Shown: piece after piece, positions 8,239 through 16,632 of the stretch
Numbering within the stretch: the first letter of the stretch is position 1
Layout of the letters: the number at the start of each line of letters is the position of its first letter
Source: Achromobacter spanius
Lineage (GTDB): Bacteria; Pseudomonadota; Gammaproteobacteria; Burkholderiales; Burkholderiaceae_B
NCBI RefSeq assembly: GCF_002812705.1
Contig: NZ_CP025030.1
Span: 3,348,001-3,412,000, forward strand
DNA: 64,000 nt
Direction of reading: 5' to 3'
Translations under genes and position numbers: made by a program
Notes under the pieces: generated by a model
Database searches by the model: none
Seen by the model: only the letters and a program-made list of their open reading frames with translations
Told to the model about the DNA's origin: nothing

Positions 8239-8341
8239 GAAAAACACCCCAAAGGTCGGACGGGTGTCCAACTTCTGGGGTGCAGTTCATTTTTCCGCGG
8301 CGTTTTTATTTTGGCTCGGCTTATTCGCCAAGCCCACTAAA

Positions 8342-8575
8342 TCAACCGATCAGGTTGTCGCCGTTACTGCGCACGGCGCTTTCGCGTTGGATTTCAGCTT
8401 CTTCGATGTCGGGGTCCAGGCCGCGCCATCGCAGGATGCGACCGCGTTCGGGCTCGGGTTCCCAACCCAGCATGCCGTAGCGCGTGATTTCGGTTTCGCC
8501 TGTGTCGAATTCGACTTCAAAGTAACCCTGACGATCGGGTAGCGTGCTGCCGGGGGACCATTCTGTTTCGGGCAT
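8342..8575 (-). CDS. Small hypothetical acidic protein
   Basis: The ATG at 8575 is preceded by AAGGAG at normal spacing. The 77-residue product (MPETEWSPGSTLPDRQGYFE...) is acidic, contains several Trp and Glu residues (LGWEPEPERGRILRWRG) and has no signal or membrane segment. I do not recognise a family. Its former terminator, shared with the SYLF lipoprotein gene, is the site of the IS insertion. Confidence 0.7.
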   Translation of the reverse strand: MPETEWSPGSTLPDRQGYFEVEFDTGETEITRYGMLGWEPEPERGRILRWRGLDPDIEEAEIQRESAVRSNGDNLIG

Positions 8576-8690
8576 GGTTGCTCCTTGCTAAGCGATGGGA
8601 GGGAAGGCCGGCGCACATGCGGCGCCGACGCAATCATTGTGCGGGTGCCCGCTGGATCCCGCAAGCTTGCCGATCACGTGGCGCCAGCCA

Positions 8691-9161
8691 TCAGGCAAGC
8701 GGCACGGCGGTGGTGTAGAGCACTTGCTTCAGCGCAAAGCTTGAACGGATGCTGGCAACGCCCGGAATGCGCGTGATGTGCTCGACGATCAGGCGTTCCA
8801 GTGCATCCACGTCCGGCACCAGCGCGCGGATCAGGTAATCGGCGTCGCCCGACATCAGATAGCACTCCATGATTTCCGGCAGCACGGCAATTTCGCGTTC
8901 GAAGACATCCAGCGCGGCCTTGCGTTGCTTGTCCAGCGAGATCTGGATGAACACGTTGACCTTCAGCCCAAGCTTGCGCGCATTCAGCAGTGTGACCCGG
9001 CGGTCGATCAGCCCATCGGTTTCCAGGCGCCGGACACGGGCCAGGCAGGGCGAGGCCGACAGGTTGACCCGGGCGGCAAGCTCGACATTGGTCAGGCGTG
9101 CGTCGCGTTGAAGTTCGTTCAGGATTCGGATGTCGGTTGCATCCAGGTTGATTTCCGGCAT
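8691..9161 (-). CDS. Lrp/AsnC-family transcriptional regulator
   Basis: At 156 residues this is the usual Lrp length. The N-terminal winged helix-turn-helix ([20 protein letters not shown] then [14 protein letters not shown]) is followed by the RAM ligand-binding domain ([31 protein letters not shown]). Lrp-like proteins sense amino acids and often control a divergent neighbour. Here that is an EamA exporter starting 160 bases away, with a perfect inverted repeat between them. The effector is unknown. Confidence 0.93.
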   Translation of the reverse strand: MPEINLDATDIRILNELQRDARLTNVELAARVNLSASPCLARVRRLETDGLIDRRVTLLNARKLGLKVNVFIQISLDKQRKAALDVFEREIAVLPEIMECYLMSGDADYLIRALVPDVDALERLIVEHITRIPGVASIRSSFALKQVLYTTAVPLA

Positions 9162-9269
9162 AAGTCACCTAGCTTTGTCGATTGGCAGCGCATTCGTGCT
9201 GAGGCAGGAGTTTATCGGAGTGCATTCAGGTGAAATATGCTGGGGTTTACCCTATAGACTATTCCTTCC

Positions 9270-9287
9270 TTTTGCCAATCGGCAAAA
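9270..9287. promoter_or_regulatory. Inverted repeat, candidate AsnC-family operator
   Basis: TTTTGCC (9270-9276) and GGCAAAA (9281-9287) form a perfect 7-bp inverted repeat around AATC, 33 bases before the EamA start codon. Lrp-type regulators commonly bind such AT-rich dyads in divergent promoters. Confidence 0.45.
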
Positions 9288-9320
9288 GCACAGAATATTC
9301 AAGCGGTAGAGCAGGCAGTG

Positions 9321-10232
9321 ATGAGTCAGCAAAGTGCGTTGCGCAGGTTTTTGCCCTTGGTGGGTGCGGTCCTGATCTGGGGCGGCAATTGGCCCGTCAT
9401 GAAGATGGGGCTGGCGCACATGAGCCCGCTTTGGCTGGCGGCCAGCCGTTTTGGATCGGCGGCGCTGATCAGCATGGTGGTACTGGCGGTGTTGGGGCGA
9501 TTGCGCTTGCCGACGCGCCAGGAATGGCCGCTGGTGGCGGGCGTGGCCATGCTGCAAATGGGCGCGTTCACGGCGTTGGCGCTGTGGGCGCTGCAATACG
9601 TGGCGCCTGGCCGCGCGTCCGTCATTGCGTACGCCACGTCGATATGGGTCATTCCGTTGTCGGCATTGATTCTGAAAGAGCGCTTGAGCGCGGGCCAGTG
9701 GCTGGCAACGGCCCTTAGTTATGCGGGCATAGCCGTGATCGTGGCGCCCGCATTCAGCCCGTGGCAGGCGCATACGGCGATCGGCCTGATCATGCTGCTG
9801 GGCGCCTCGTTCGCGTGGGCGTGCAACATCATCCAACTGCGCGGCAGCCGCCATGTGCGCTTGGGCGCTGACATGATTCCCTGGCAGACCGCGCTGGCCA
9901 CGCTGCCATTGGTTGCGCTGGCCTGGATGCGTGACGGCGCGCCCACGTTTCTGGCGGTGCCGGACGCCTGGCCCATTATTCTGTACACGGGTCCGTTGGC
10001 CACCGCGCTGACTTTCATTGTGGTGCTGGGCATGACGCAAAAGATGCCGCCCGTAGCTACGTCCATTGCGATGTTGTGCGTGCCGGTCATCGGCTTGGTC
10101 GTTTCGTCGGTGGTCTTTCATGAACGCATTTCGGCAGACCTGGCGTTGGGCCTGTGCTTGATCGCCGCCAGCGTTGCGGCATCCGCCGTGGCGGCGCGCA
10201 TGAAGCGTCCGCTTGCGCTGCGGCCGTCTTAG
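9321..10232 (+). CDS. EamA-family (DMT) transporter
   Basis: A 303-residue inner-membrane protein with two EamA repeats of five transmembrane helices each. The first opens with FLPLVGAVLIWGGNWPVMKM, a typical DMT start, and the second begins near AIGLIMLLGASFAWACNII. The second repeat ends with VPVIGLVVSSVVFHERISADLALG, the usual last-helix pair. DMT proteins export amino acids or other metabolites. The divergent AsnC regulator suggests an amino-acid-linked substrate. ATG 9321 is chosen; GTG 9318 is in frame directly before it. Confidence 0.9.
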   Translation: MSQQSALRRFLPLVGAVLIWGGNWPVMKMGLAHMSPLWLAASRFGSAALISMVVLAVLGRLRLPTRQEWPLVAGVAMLQMGAFTALALWALQYVAPGRASVIAYATSIWVIPLSALILKERLSAGQWLATALSYAGIAVIVAPAFSPWQAHTAIGLIMLLGASFAWACNIIQLRGSRHVRLGADMIPWQTALATLPLVALAWMRDGAPTFLAVPDAWPIILYTGPLATALTFIVVLGMTQKMPPVATSIAMLCVPVIGLVVSSVVFHERISADLALGLCLIAASVAASAVAARMKRPLALRPS

Positions 10233-10292
10233 AACGCTTTAGAATGTCGTGCGCCGGGCGGGGCCTGGCAACACCTGTAGGTGCGCGGCAGA

Positions 10293-11039
10293 ATGGATTC
10301 GTTATATGTGTTGGTCGTGGTCGGTGCGGTGGCTGCCGGCTTCGTGCAAGGGTTATCAGGGTTCGGCTTTGGGTTGGTGGCCATGTCATTCTGGGCGTGG
10401 ACGATAGACCCCCGATTGGCGGCGGCGATGACCGTGTTCGGTGGGTTGACCGGCCAGTTGCTGGCCGCATTCACCGTGCGTCGAGGGTTTGCGTGGTCAA
10501 ACCTTCTGCCTTTCGTGGCGGGCGGGCTGGTGGGCATACCCGTTGGCGTGCAGCTCTTGCCGCATCTGGACCCCGTGATATTCAAGGCCTGTATTGGCGG
10601 CTTGCTGGCGGTCTGGTGCCCGCTGATGTTGTTCGCCACGCGCTTGCCGCGCATCACGGCGGGCGGCAAGGTGGCTGATGGGGTGGTAGGCGCGATGGGT
10701 GGCGTCATGGGCGGCATCGGCGGCTTTACTGGCGTGATCCCAACCCTGTGGTGTACCTTGCGCGGTTTTGATCGCGACGTGCAACGGTCGGTGATCCAGA
10801 ACTTCAACCTGTCGATGCTGGTCGTGACGATGGCGGGCTACCTCTACACGGGCGTGGTCACGCGCGACATGCTGCCGCTTTTCGCCATCATCCTGCCGGC
10901 GATGCTGGTGCCCACATTGCTGGGCGCTCGCTTGTATGTGGGCATCAGCGATGTGACGTTTCGCCGCGTCGTGCTGGGCCTGTTGACGCTGTCGGGCGTG
11001 GCGCTGCTGGTCTCTTCGGTGCCCAAGCTTTTGACGTAG
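10293..11039 (+). CDS. TauE/SafE-family sulfite/anion permease
   Basis: A 248-residue protein with about eight hydrophobic helices. The characteristic half-repeat glycine motif GFVQGLSGFGFGLVAMSFW sits near the N-terminus and its pseudo-symmetric partner MGGVMGGIGGFTGVIPTLW near residue 140, the hallmark of TauE/SafE (DUF81) proteins. These move sulfite, sulfoacetate or other organic anions out of the cell. GTG 10281 is an alternative start. It follows the EamA gene by 60 bases in the same direction. Confidence 0.9.
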   Translation: MDSLYVLVVVGAVAAGFVQGLSGFGFGLVAMSFWAWTIDPRLAAAMTVFGGLTGQLLAAFTVRRGFAWSNLLPFVAGGLVGIPVGVQLLPHLDPVIFKACIGGLLAVWCPLMLFATRLPRITAGGKVADGVVGAMGGVMGGIGGFTGVIPTLWCTLRGFDRDVQRSVIQNFNLSMLVVTMAGYLYTGVVTRDMLPLFAIILPAMLVPTLLGARLYVGISDVTFRRVVLGLLTLSGVALLVSSVPKLLT

Positions 11040-11093
11040 CCAGGCGGGCTTGACGGGCATGCTATCGTCTACGTCATTGAAGAGAGAATTAGC

Positions 11094-11318
11094 ATGGCAT
11101 TGCATCGTTTCCAAAAAGGCGAACTGAGTCACTGGCTGCGCATCGTGGCCGACAACTGTGAAGCTGACGCCGCTAAAGCTGTGGTGCCCGCTGAAATTTC
11201 GCAGGCACTGCAGACCTTGCGCTGCATCCAACCCGGCCCCGATGGCCGTTGGCTGATCACCGAAAAGGGCAAGCTTGCCCTGCGCATGGAAGAACCTGGC
11301 GCCATTCACGTGCGCTAA
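11094..11318 (+). CDS. Small hypothetical protein
   Basis: ATG 11094 is preceded by GAAGAGAG at suitable spacing. The 74-residue product begins MALHRFQKGELSHWLRIVAD, contains two Cys residues and ends in KGKLALRMEEPGAIHVR. It is soluble with a likely helix-then-strand order. I recognise no family. It stands alone between the TauE/SafE gene and a 343-base gap. Confidence 0.65.
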   Translation: MALHRFQKGELSHWLRIVADNCEADAAKAVVPAEISQALQTLRCIQPGPDGRWLITEKGKLALRMEEPGAIHVR

Positions 11319-11661
11319 GCGCGTCCACGCAAGCGGCATTCCGTCGGACGCTTGCAGCGCTTTTCTTTCAACCCCCTGAAATCTTTCTGCTTGCTGCGCA
11401 TTGAAGCAAGATGCGTGGAATTGCCGCATAGTTTGCGAATGTTTTCGTCCTATGTCGCACTTCAGGGGGTATTTATGGGCCAGTACGGGAATCTCCTGAG
11501 ACGGAATGTGCGATTTGGCATCTTCCGGACGTATCGCGCACCTTTCGTCGCCAGTAAGATGAACTTGCGTGACGCTTTCAGGTCTATTCATTTGGCGGGA
11601 ATTTGTTCTCGCAACGTCACGCGTGGTTCACGCGTTTAGGTAACCGACTGGGAGGTAGCAC
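11319..11661. other. 343-base intergenic gap with structured segment
   Basis: No supported gene. ACCCCCTGAA (11371-11380) and TTCAGGGGGT (11461-11470) are a perfect 10-bp inverted repeat enclosing a hairpin CTTGCT/AGCAAG (11390-11410). A second hairpin, ACGCGTG/CACGCGT with a 3-base loop (11619-11635), lies 27 bases before the next gene and could affect its translation. A 95-codon frame across the gap lacks a ribosome-binding site and coding character. Confidence 0.5.
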
Positions 11662-11874
11662 ATGCAGCATCGTGACCAGGAAGTACTGATCGACGTTTCC
11701 ACGGCGGCCATGGATACCGGCGGATATGGCGTCTTGCTGACGGTAACGGCCGAGGGCGGCACCGAGGTGGATGCCGCGTTTTCCCACTTGGGCAACTGCG
11801 CTTCGTTAGACGAAGCACGTGATCGCGCGGAAATATTCGCGCAGAACTGGGTCGAGGAAAACATCTTCCGATAG
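11662..11874 (+). CDS. Small hypothetical protein
   Basis: ATG 11662 follows GGGAGGTAGCAC, a strong ribosome-binding site. The 70-residue protein (MQHRDQEVLIDVSTAAMDTG...) shows two strands and an acidic helix (LDEARDRAEIFAQNWVEENI), a small alpha/beta fold with no membrane segment. The family is not recognised. It precedes the AGE-family epimerase gene by 50 bases. Confidence 0.7.
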   Translation: MQHRDQEVLIDVSTAAMDTGGYGVLLTVTAEGGTEVDAAFSHLGNCASLDEARDRAEIFAQNWVEENIFR

Positions 11875-11924
11875 GGCATAAGCGCCCTGAACGAAGCTGA
11901 TCGGTTGGACCGGTCTGTGCTTGC

Positions 11925-13133
11925 ATGAGGCTTTGGAAAATACTCAAAAAATTGCGACGAAGTTTTCGGTTATCGTTGCTGCTCCGAAACCTGGAGCCCT
12001 TTTCGGGTATGCGTCGTTCCAAGATGACTGCCGCACAGACCACTCTTACTCTCACGGAACATGCCCGCGCCTTGCGGGCGCATTTTGGCTCTGTGATCCT
12101 GCCTCTGTGGATGGGGCCGGGCTTCAATCAAACCCTGAATCTGCCGTACGAATCGTTGGATGCCGCAACGGGTCAACCGTTGGCGCCCACGCGATATCGT
12201 GCGATGGCTTGCGCGCGGCAACTGTATGTATTCGCGCAGGCGCCGGACGAGCAAGCCGGCCTGCATGCCGACCGGCTGTTCGATTCGCTATGCCGTGTGT
12301 TTCGCAATGAACTCGGCGGTTGGCTGTACAGCGTGGACGCGGATGCGCGCCCCTTGGATGACACGCAAGATCTTTATACGCACGCTTTCATAGTGCTGGC
12401 CTGCGCGGCGTATTTTCCGCGCAGCCGCAATGCCCAGGCGCGCAAGCTGATGTTGTCGACAGCGGCCACGATCGACTCGCGTTTCAAGACGAATGATGGG
12501 CTGTACCACGCAGCGCTGAGCGCGGATCTTACGCACCCGCTGAAAGCCCCGGCGCAAAACCCCATGATGCATCTGACGGAAGCGTACCTGGCTGCCGCGC
12601 AAGTGGCGGAGCCCGCGCTGTTTGCCCAGCGTTTGCGTTCTCTGGCGCAGGGCGTCAGCCAGTTCTTCGTGCATGGACCTACGCAGTGCATTTCCGAGGC
12701 CTTGCAGGGCTCGGCCGACAATCGGCTGGAGCCCGGGCATCAGTTCGAATGGTTGTCGCTGGTGCACGGCGCGGCTGAAGTGTTCGAAGGCCTGGAGCTG
12801 GTGGAATCCTTGCCGCGAGCCGTGCGGTGGTCGCGCGAGCACGGTGCGGATGTGGACGGCCTCGGTGTGGTGGCGTCGTTGGACGAGTCGGGCGTGGTCG
12901 TTGATGCCACCCGGCGGATCTGGGCGCAAACGGAATACCTGCGGGCGTTGGCGGTGTTGGGCGATTTGCCCGCGCTGGAATCCGGACTGGCCAGTTTCCG
13001 TGCCCGTTTCCTGCATGACGGGGGGTGGCACGAGTGCCTGGACGGCCAGGGAGCAGTGGTGCGGGCCGATATGCCGTCGACGTCGCCGTACCATTTGGCG
13101 ACCTGTCTCGCCGCGTTACCAAACGTTGTTTAA
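11925..13133 (+). CDS. AGE-family (N-acylglucosamine 2-epimerase-like) epimerase/isomerase
   Basis: The protein matches the (alpha/alpha)6-barrel AGE superfamily, which epimerises or isomerises sugars such as N-acylglucosamine or mannose. Active-site motifs visible in order are MHLTEAYLAAA, LEPGHQFEWL (His-Glu pair), WAQTEYLRAL and the C-terminal YHLATCLAAL. The longest frame gives 402 residues, but its first 33 residues are basic and atypical. Starts at 12009 (MRRSK) or 12024 (MTAAQ) would give about 370 residues, nearer the family norm, and no start has a convincing ribosome-binding site. No sugar genes are adjacent. Confidence 0.85.
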   Translation: MRLWKILKKLRRSFRLSLLLRNLEPFSGMRRSKMTAAQTTLTLTEHARALRAHFGSVILPLWMGPGFNQTLNLPYESLDAATGQPLAPTRYRAMACARQLYVFAQAPDEQAGLHADRLFDSLCRVFRNELGGWLYSVDADARPLDDTQDLYTHAFIVLACAAYFPRSRNAQARKLMLSTAATIDSRFKTNDGLYHAALSADLTHPLKAPAQNPMMHLTEAYLAAAQVAEPALFAQRLRSLAQGVSQFFVHGPTQCISEALQGSADNRLEPGHQFEWLSLVHGAAEVFEGLELVESLPRAVRWSREHGADVDGLGVVASLDESGVVVDATRRIWAQTEYLRALAVLGDLPALESGLASFRARFLHDGGWHECLDGQGAVVRADMPSTSPYHLATCLAALPNVV

Positions 13134-13235
13134 ACGCTCATTTAACAATTATTGTCATTCACTTGATATAAATCGATAGAAAAACATTGGTGAAATCCCT
13201 TGCAATTCCGTAACACTGTTTGTGGGGAAGCATCA

Positions 13236-13451
13236 ATGAGCGTCATGTGTTTGGCGTGCCAACGCATTAATCCGGGCCTTGCAGGCGTTGCGCCGCATTC
13301 GCACCTGGGACATCAAGGTTTCACCAATCCGACGCAGAAAGGGCGCGAAGAAAGTCGCGAAGATCACTTCCGGTGCCTGAGTTGCGGGGCGAAATGGTTG
13401 CGTGAAACCGATAAGTGGGGCGTGGATCTGGGATTCAAGCTGGCGCCTTGA
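13236..13451 (+). CDS. Small zinc-ribbon-like protein
   Basis: ATG 13236 gives a 71-residue protein with two CxxC pairs, CLAC near residue 5 and CLSC near residue 47, plus several His residues between them (PHSHLGHQ). This is the layout of a zinc ribbon. It may be a nucleic-acid-binding or structural protein; nothing more specific is supported. A strong terminator follows 24 bases after the stop. Confidence 0.7.
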   Translation: MSVMCLACQRINPGLAGVAPHSHLGHQGFTNPTQKGREESREDHFRCLSCGAKWLRETDKWGVDLGFKLAP

Positions 13452-13474
13452 GCATCGCACCGCCGCATTTAAGT

Positions 13475-13500
13475 CGGGCCTCTGAAAAGAGGCCCGTTTT
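13475..13500 (+). terminator. Intrinsic terminator
   Basis: CGGGCCTCT (13475-13483) pairs perfectly with AGAGGCCCG (13488-13496) around GAAA, followed by TTTTATTT. The tetraloop and T-run make this a strong terminator for the small zinc-ribbon gene. Confidence 0.85.
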
Positions 13501-13560
13501 ATTTGGTTTCACGAATTCACTTATGAACGAAACCAGACATTTCTGCGCCGCGGTGCGGAC

Positions 13561-14496
13561 TCAGCGGACTTGATCCGCCGCCACGACGTCGGGATCGGCC
13601 TGCGCGGTGTGCAGCAGCCATTGCCGGAAACAGTCCAGCGCGTAATGGTCGCGCCGCTGGGCCGGGGCGCATAAGTGATAGCCGCGCCGCAAGCGTATCG
13701 GCAGCTCGGGAAAAGGCGCCGCCACGCGGCCGGACTGAAGCTCATCGCGCACCAGGCAGCGCTGCAGGACGGCGATGCCCATGTCGGCCATGACCGCTCG
13801 GATCAGGATGGACACCTGATCGAACCCTTGTGACAGCGTGACGGCCTGGCGTGGCACGCCGGCGGCCGTGAACCATTGCGCCCAATTGTCCTGGCCGTTG
13901 GTGTGAAAAAGCAGCGGCTCTCCCAGCAGGCCGTGCGGCGTGTTCCATAGCTCTTGGGCCTGGCGGGCGGCCAGGCGGTCCGGGTGGCAGATCACCACCA
14001 CTTCGCGCCCAATCACGTAGTCGGCTTGCCATCCGGGCCATTGCTCGGGTGTGCCCGCCAGGATGCTCGCGTCCGGCGTATCGCCCGAAAAATCTTCATT
14101 GCGCCGATAGGCCGAGAAATTGAGTTGGATGTCGGGATGGCGCCGGTGGAAGTCGGGCAGATGCGGCACCAGCCAGGCGCTGGCCAGCGTGGGAACCATG
14201 GACAGCGTCAGGTGCCGGCGGCGGTCGTCGGCGCGTAGCTCGGTGCTGAGCTTTTCGATGGCTTGCAGCGGCGCTTGCGCGCCATCGTAGAGTTTTTGAC
14301 CCATCGCCGTCAGGGTCAGCCCGTGCGCATTCCGATGCATCAGCGGCTGGCCGAAATGCGCTTCCAGGCGCGAAATGGCGCGGCTGATGGCGCCCTGCGT
14401 CACGCATAGCGTCTGGGCGGCCAGGGTGAAGCTGCCCAAGCGTGCTGCCGTGATGAAGGCATGCAACTCTGACATGGAAGGCGAATGCAGCCGCAT
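13561..14496 (-). CDS. LysR-family transcriptional regulator
   Basis: The start at 14496 (MRLHSPSMSELHAF) gives 311 residues, the normal LysR length; the longer frame adds a non-homologous basic extension. The N-terminal winged HTH reads GSFTLAAQTLCVTQGAISRA, followed by the linker helix (LEAHFGQPLMHR) and an effector-binding domain. It is divergent from the Bug receptor and N-formylglutamate amidohydrolase genes, 115 bases away, and probably controls them in response to their substrate. Confidence 0.92.
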   Translation of the reverse strand: MRLHSPSMSELHAFITAARLGSFTLAAQTLCVTQGAISRAISRLEAHFGQPLMHRNAHGLTLTAMGQKLYDGAQAPLQAIEKLSTELRADDRRRHLTLSMVPTLASAWLVPHLPDFHRRHPDIQLNFSAYRRNEDFSGDTPDASILAGTPEQWPGWQADYVIGREVVVICHPDRLAARQAQELWNTPHGLLGEPLLFHTNGQDNWAQWFTAAGVPRQAVTLSQGFDQVSILIRAVMADMGIAVLQRCLVRDELQSGRVAAPFPELPIRLRRGYHLCAPAQRRDHYALDCFRQWLLHTAQADPDVVAADQVR

Positions 14497-14611
14497 CGAG
14501 CATGATCTATGGTAATGAAGGAGTGCAATATAGTCGTTTGAAAGGGGGCGGTAAAGTTTGGACACTGGCGGCCTGTCTGAAACCCACACCTTCCTTTTTC
14601 GGAGTCGACTC

Positions 14612-15604
14612 ATGTCTCGTCGCCTGCTTGGCCGGTCCGCGCGTTTCGCGCTTGCCGGCATGTTCGCTACCTTGTCTTTTGCCGGCATTGCCCAAGCCGC
14701 CGACTACCCCTCGCGCCCCATCAAGCTGGTGGTGCCGTTCGCCGCCGGTGGATCAACCGACATCGTGGCCCGCCTGGTGGCCGAGTACACCGGCCGCGAA
14801 CTGAAGCAGACTATCGTGGTCGAGAACAAGGCGGGCGCGGGCGGCTCGATGGGCATGGAACAGGTGGCGCGGTCCACGCCCGACGGCTACACGCTGGGCA
14901 TGGCCACGATGAGCACGCACGGCTCGAACCCGGCCGTCTATCGCAAGATGAATTACGACCCGGTGAAGGATTTCGCGCCCGTGGCCAATGTGCTGGCGGT
15001 GCCCAGCATTCTGGCCATCAACCCGAATCTGCCGGCCAAGAACATGGCGGAATTCGTGGCGATGGCGAAAGCCGCGCCGGCTGACCGCTACAGCTTTGCC
15101 TCGCCGGGCGTGGGCTCGCTGGGCCACGTGAATATCGAGAACTTCATGATGCTGTCCGGCGTCCGCCTGCTGCACGTGCCGTATCGCGGCGCGGGTCCGG
15201 CCTTGAACGATGTGATGGGCGGGCAGGTCGACGCGATCACCGACAACCTGTCGTCGACGCTGCCGCAAGTGAGGGGCGGCAAGCTGCGAGCGCTGGCCGT
15301 GTTGGGCGCCGAGCGCTCGCCCTTGCTGCCGGATGTGCCCACCTACATTGAGCTGGGTTACCCCGACATGGGCACGGGCGGTTGGTTTGGGCTGGTGGCG
15401 CCGGCGGGTACGCCCACGGCCGTGATCGACAAGCTGAATCAGGCCGTGCGCGCGGCGATGAAAGATCCCGAGTTCCGCAAGAAGGCCGAAGACGTGGGTG
15501 GTACGCTGATGCCGACTACCCCCCAAGAGTTCCAGGACCAGATTCACGAGGCCCTGGCCCGCTACGCCAAGGTGGCCAAGGCCGCCAACATTCAGGCTGA
15601 CTGA
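14612..15604 (+). CDS. Bug-family (TctC-like) periplasmic solute-binding protein
   Basis: A 330-residue precursor with a signal peptide of about 29 residues ending AQA|AD. The mature protein opens with YPSRPIKLVVPFAAGGSTDI, the Bug-family signature, then GAGGSMGMEQVA and PDGYTLG. The C-terminal lobe has VPYRGAGPALNDVMGGQVD. GGAG lies eight bases before the ATG. Bug receptors bind carboxylates or amides for tripartite transport; no TctA/TctB membrane genes are here. It is followed two bases later by an amidohydrolase gene, so a formylated or amidated amino acid is a reasonable ligand guess. Confidence 0.95.
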   Translation: MSRRLLGRSARFALAGMFATLSFAGIAQAADYPSRPIKLVVPFAAGGSTDIVARLVAEYTGRELKQTIVVENKAGAGGSMGMEQVARSTPDGYTLGMATMSTHGSNPAVYRKMNYDPVKDFAPVANVLAVPSILAINPNLPAKNMAEFVAMAKAAPADRYSFASPGVGSLGHVNIENFMMLSGVRLLHVPYRGAGPALNDVMGGQVDAITDNLSSTLPQVRGGKLRALAVLGAERSPLLPDVPTYIELGYPDMGTGGWFGLVAPAGTPTAVIDKLNQAVRAAMKDPEFRKKAEDVGGTLMPTTPQEFQDQIHEALARYAKVAKAANIQAD

Positions 15605-15606
15605 CG

Positions 15607-16485
15607 ATGACGCTTGCCGATTTCAACGTGGTTTCCGTGCATGAACCCCAAGGGCCGGCGCTGCCGCTGGTCTGTGATTCGCCGCATAGCGGCGAGCACT
15701 ATCCCGAGGATTTCGGGGCGGTCGCCACGCGGGCGCAATTGCGCCAGGGGGAAGACACGCACGTGGACGCGTTGTGGTCGGCGGCGCCCGCGCTGGGCGC
15801 GACCTTGATTGCGGCGCACTTTCCGCGCGTGTACATCGATCCGAACCGCACGCTGCAGGATCTGGACCCGGAACTGTTGGCCGAACCTTGGCCGCATGCG
15901 CTGTCGCCCGGCGAGAAAACGCGCCTGGGCAAAGGGCTGATCTGGCGCCGTATGGACAAGGCCACGCCCATCTATGACCGCAAGCTGAGTCTGGCCGAAG
16001 TGCGGCATCGCATCCAGGCGTATTACGAGCCTTATCACGCCGCCTTGGCGCGCGCGATCAGCCAAGCCGAAGCGCGCTTTGGCGCCGTGTGGCATCTGAA
16101 CCTGCATTCGATGCCCAACGATGCCTATGAACGCCTGGGTCGGCAAAGCGAACATCCCCTGGCGGATTTTGTGCTGGGCGACCGTGACGGCACAACGTGC
16201 GAACCCGAGTTCATCGCGCTGATCGAAAAGGCCTTGCGCGACCTGGGCTATACGGTGGCGCGCAACGACCCCTACAAAGGGGTGCAGTTGATTGCGCAGA
16301 TTGGGCAGCCCGCGCTGAACCGGCACAGCTTGCAGGTGGAAATTCGCCGGCCCTTGTACATGGACGAGGTTACGCGCGAGCGCAATCCGGGCTTTGAATT
16401 GCTGCGCGGACATTTGTCGACCGTGCTGGAGCAGGTGGCCGATTACGTGCGCGTGCGCATGGACGCTGTCACGTCGACAAAATAG
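15607..16485 (+). CDS. N-formylglutamate amidohydrolase family protein
   Basis: A 292-residue zinc amidohydrolase. Family motifs are PLVCDSPHSGEHYPEDF near residue 20, the ligand motif GEDTHVD, the arginine-rich PRVYIDPNRTLQDLD, the histidine motif WHLNLHSMP near residue 158, and the C-terminal RHSLQVEIRRPLYMDE. It releases formate from N-formylglutamate in histidine breakdown, though no other hut genes are present. It lies two bases after the Bug receptor gene, and a hairpin terminator follows, so the two form a short operon. Confidence 0.93.
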   Translation: MTLADFNVVSVHEPQGPALPLVCDSPHSGEHYPEDFGAVATRAQLRQGEDTHVDALWSAAPALGATLIAAHFPRVYIDPNRTLQDLDPELLAEPWPHALSPGEKTRLGKGLIWRRMDKATPIYDRKLSLAEVRHRIQAYYEPYHAALARAISQAEARFGAVWHLNLHSMPNDAYERLGRQSEHPLADFVLGDRDGTTCEPEFIALIEKALRDLGYTVARNDPYKGVQLIAQIGQPALNRHSLQVEIRRPLYMDEVTRERNPGFELLRGHLSTVLEQVADYVRVRMDAVTSTK

Positions 16486-16510
16486 AGTCGCTTGTGTGGT
16501 CGGCGAGCGG

Positions 16511-16547
16511 AAAAAGCCGGTGTTGATGCAGATCAACCCGGCTTTTT
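16511..16547 (+). terminator. Intrinsic terminator
   Basis: AAAAAGCCGG (16511-16520) pairs with CCGGCTTTTT (16538-16547), and GTTGAT/ATCAAC extends the stem inward with one bulge. A and T runs on both sides make it able to act in both directions. Confidence 0.8.
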
Positions 16548-16632
16548 GCATGGCGCTTAAGTTTCCTCGTGCCGCGCCGTTGTCGCTAGGAACAAGCTGC
16601 GCCGTCTGTGGCCGTGGCGCGAGGGAACCGCA

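Larger units (their letters stand above)
6857..8289 (-). mobile_element. IS3-family insertion sequence (IS150-like group)
   Basis: An approximately 1.43-kb element bounded by imperfect inverted repeats. The left end reads TGAACTGACCCCAAGAAGTT. The right end, read inward, is TGAACTGCACCCCAGAAGTT, with the same GGACA following in both. It encodes OrfA and OrfB in -1 relation, both intact. The flanks are T-runs on both sides, so a 3-4 bp duplication of T residues fits but cannot be delimited. The element lies in the loop of a former terminator. Confidence 0.92.
6838..8307. terminator. Bidirectional terminator disrupted by IS insertion
   Basis: The left arm AAAAAACGCCGCGG ends at 6851, and the right arm CCGCGGCGTTTTT lies at 8295-8307 on the other side of the element. 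Rejoined without the IS they form an 8-bp GC stem flanked by A and T runs, with a loop of only A plus Ts. This would have served both the SYLF lipoprotein gene and the convergent 8342-8575 gene. Confidence 0.7.

Noticed and set aside
11352..11639. A 95-codon frame in the intergenic gap
   Set aside because: No ribosome-binding site, no recognisable domain, and it runs across the inverted repeats; treated as non-coding.
13134..13235. AT-rich Fur-like stretch before the small zinc-ribbon gene
   Set aside because: The resemblance is only AT-richness (AACAATTATTGTCATT); no proper hexamer array and no iron-related gene nearby.
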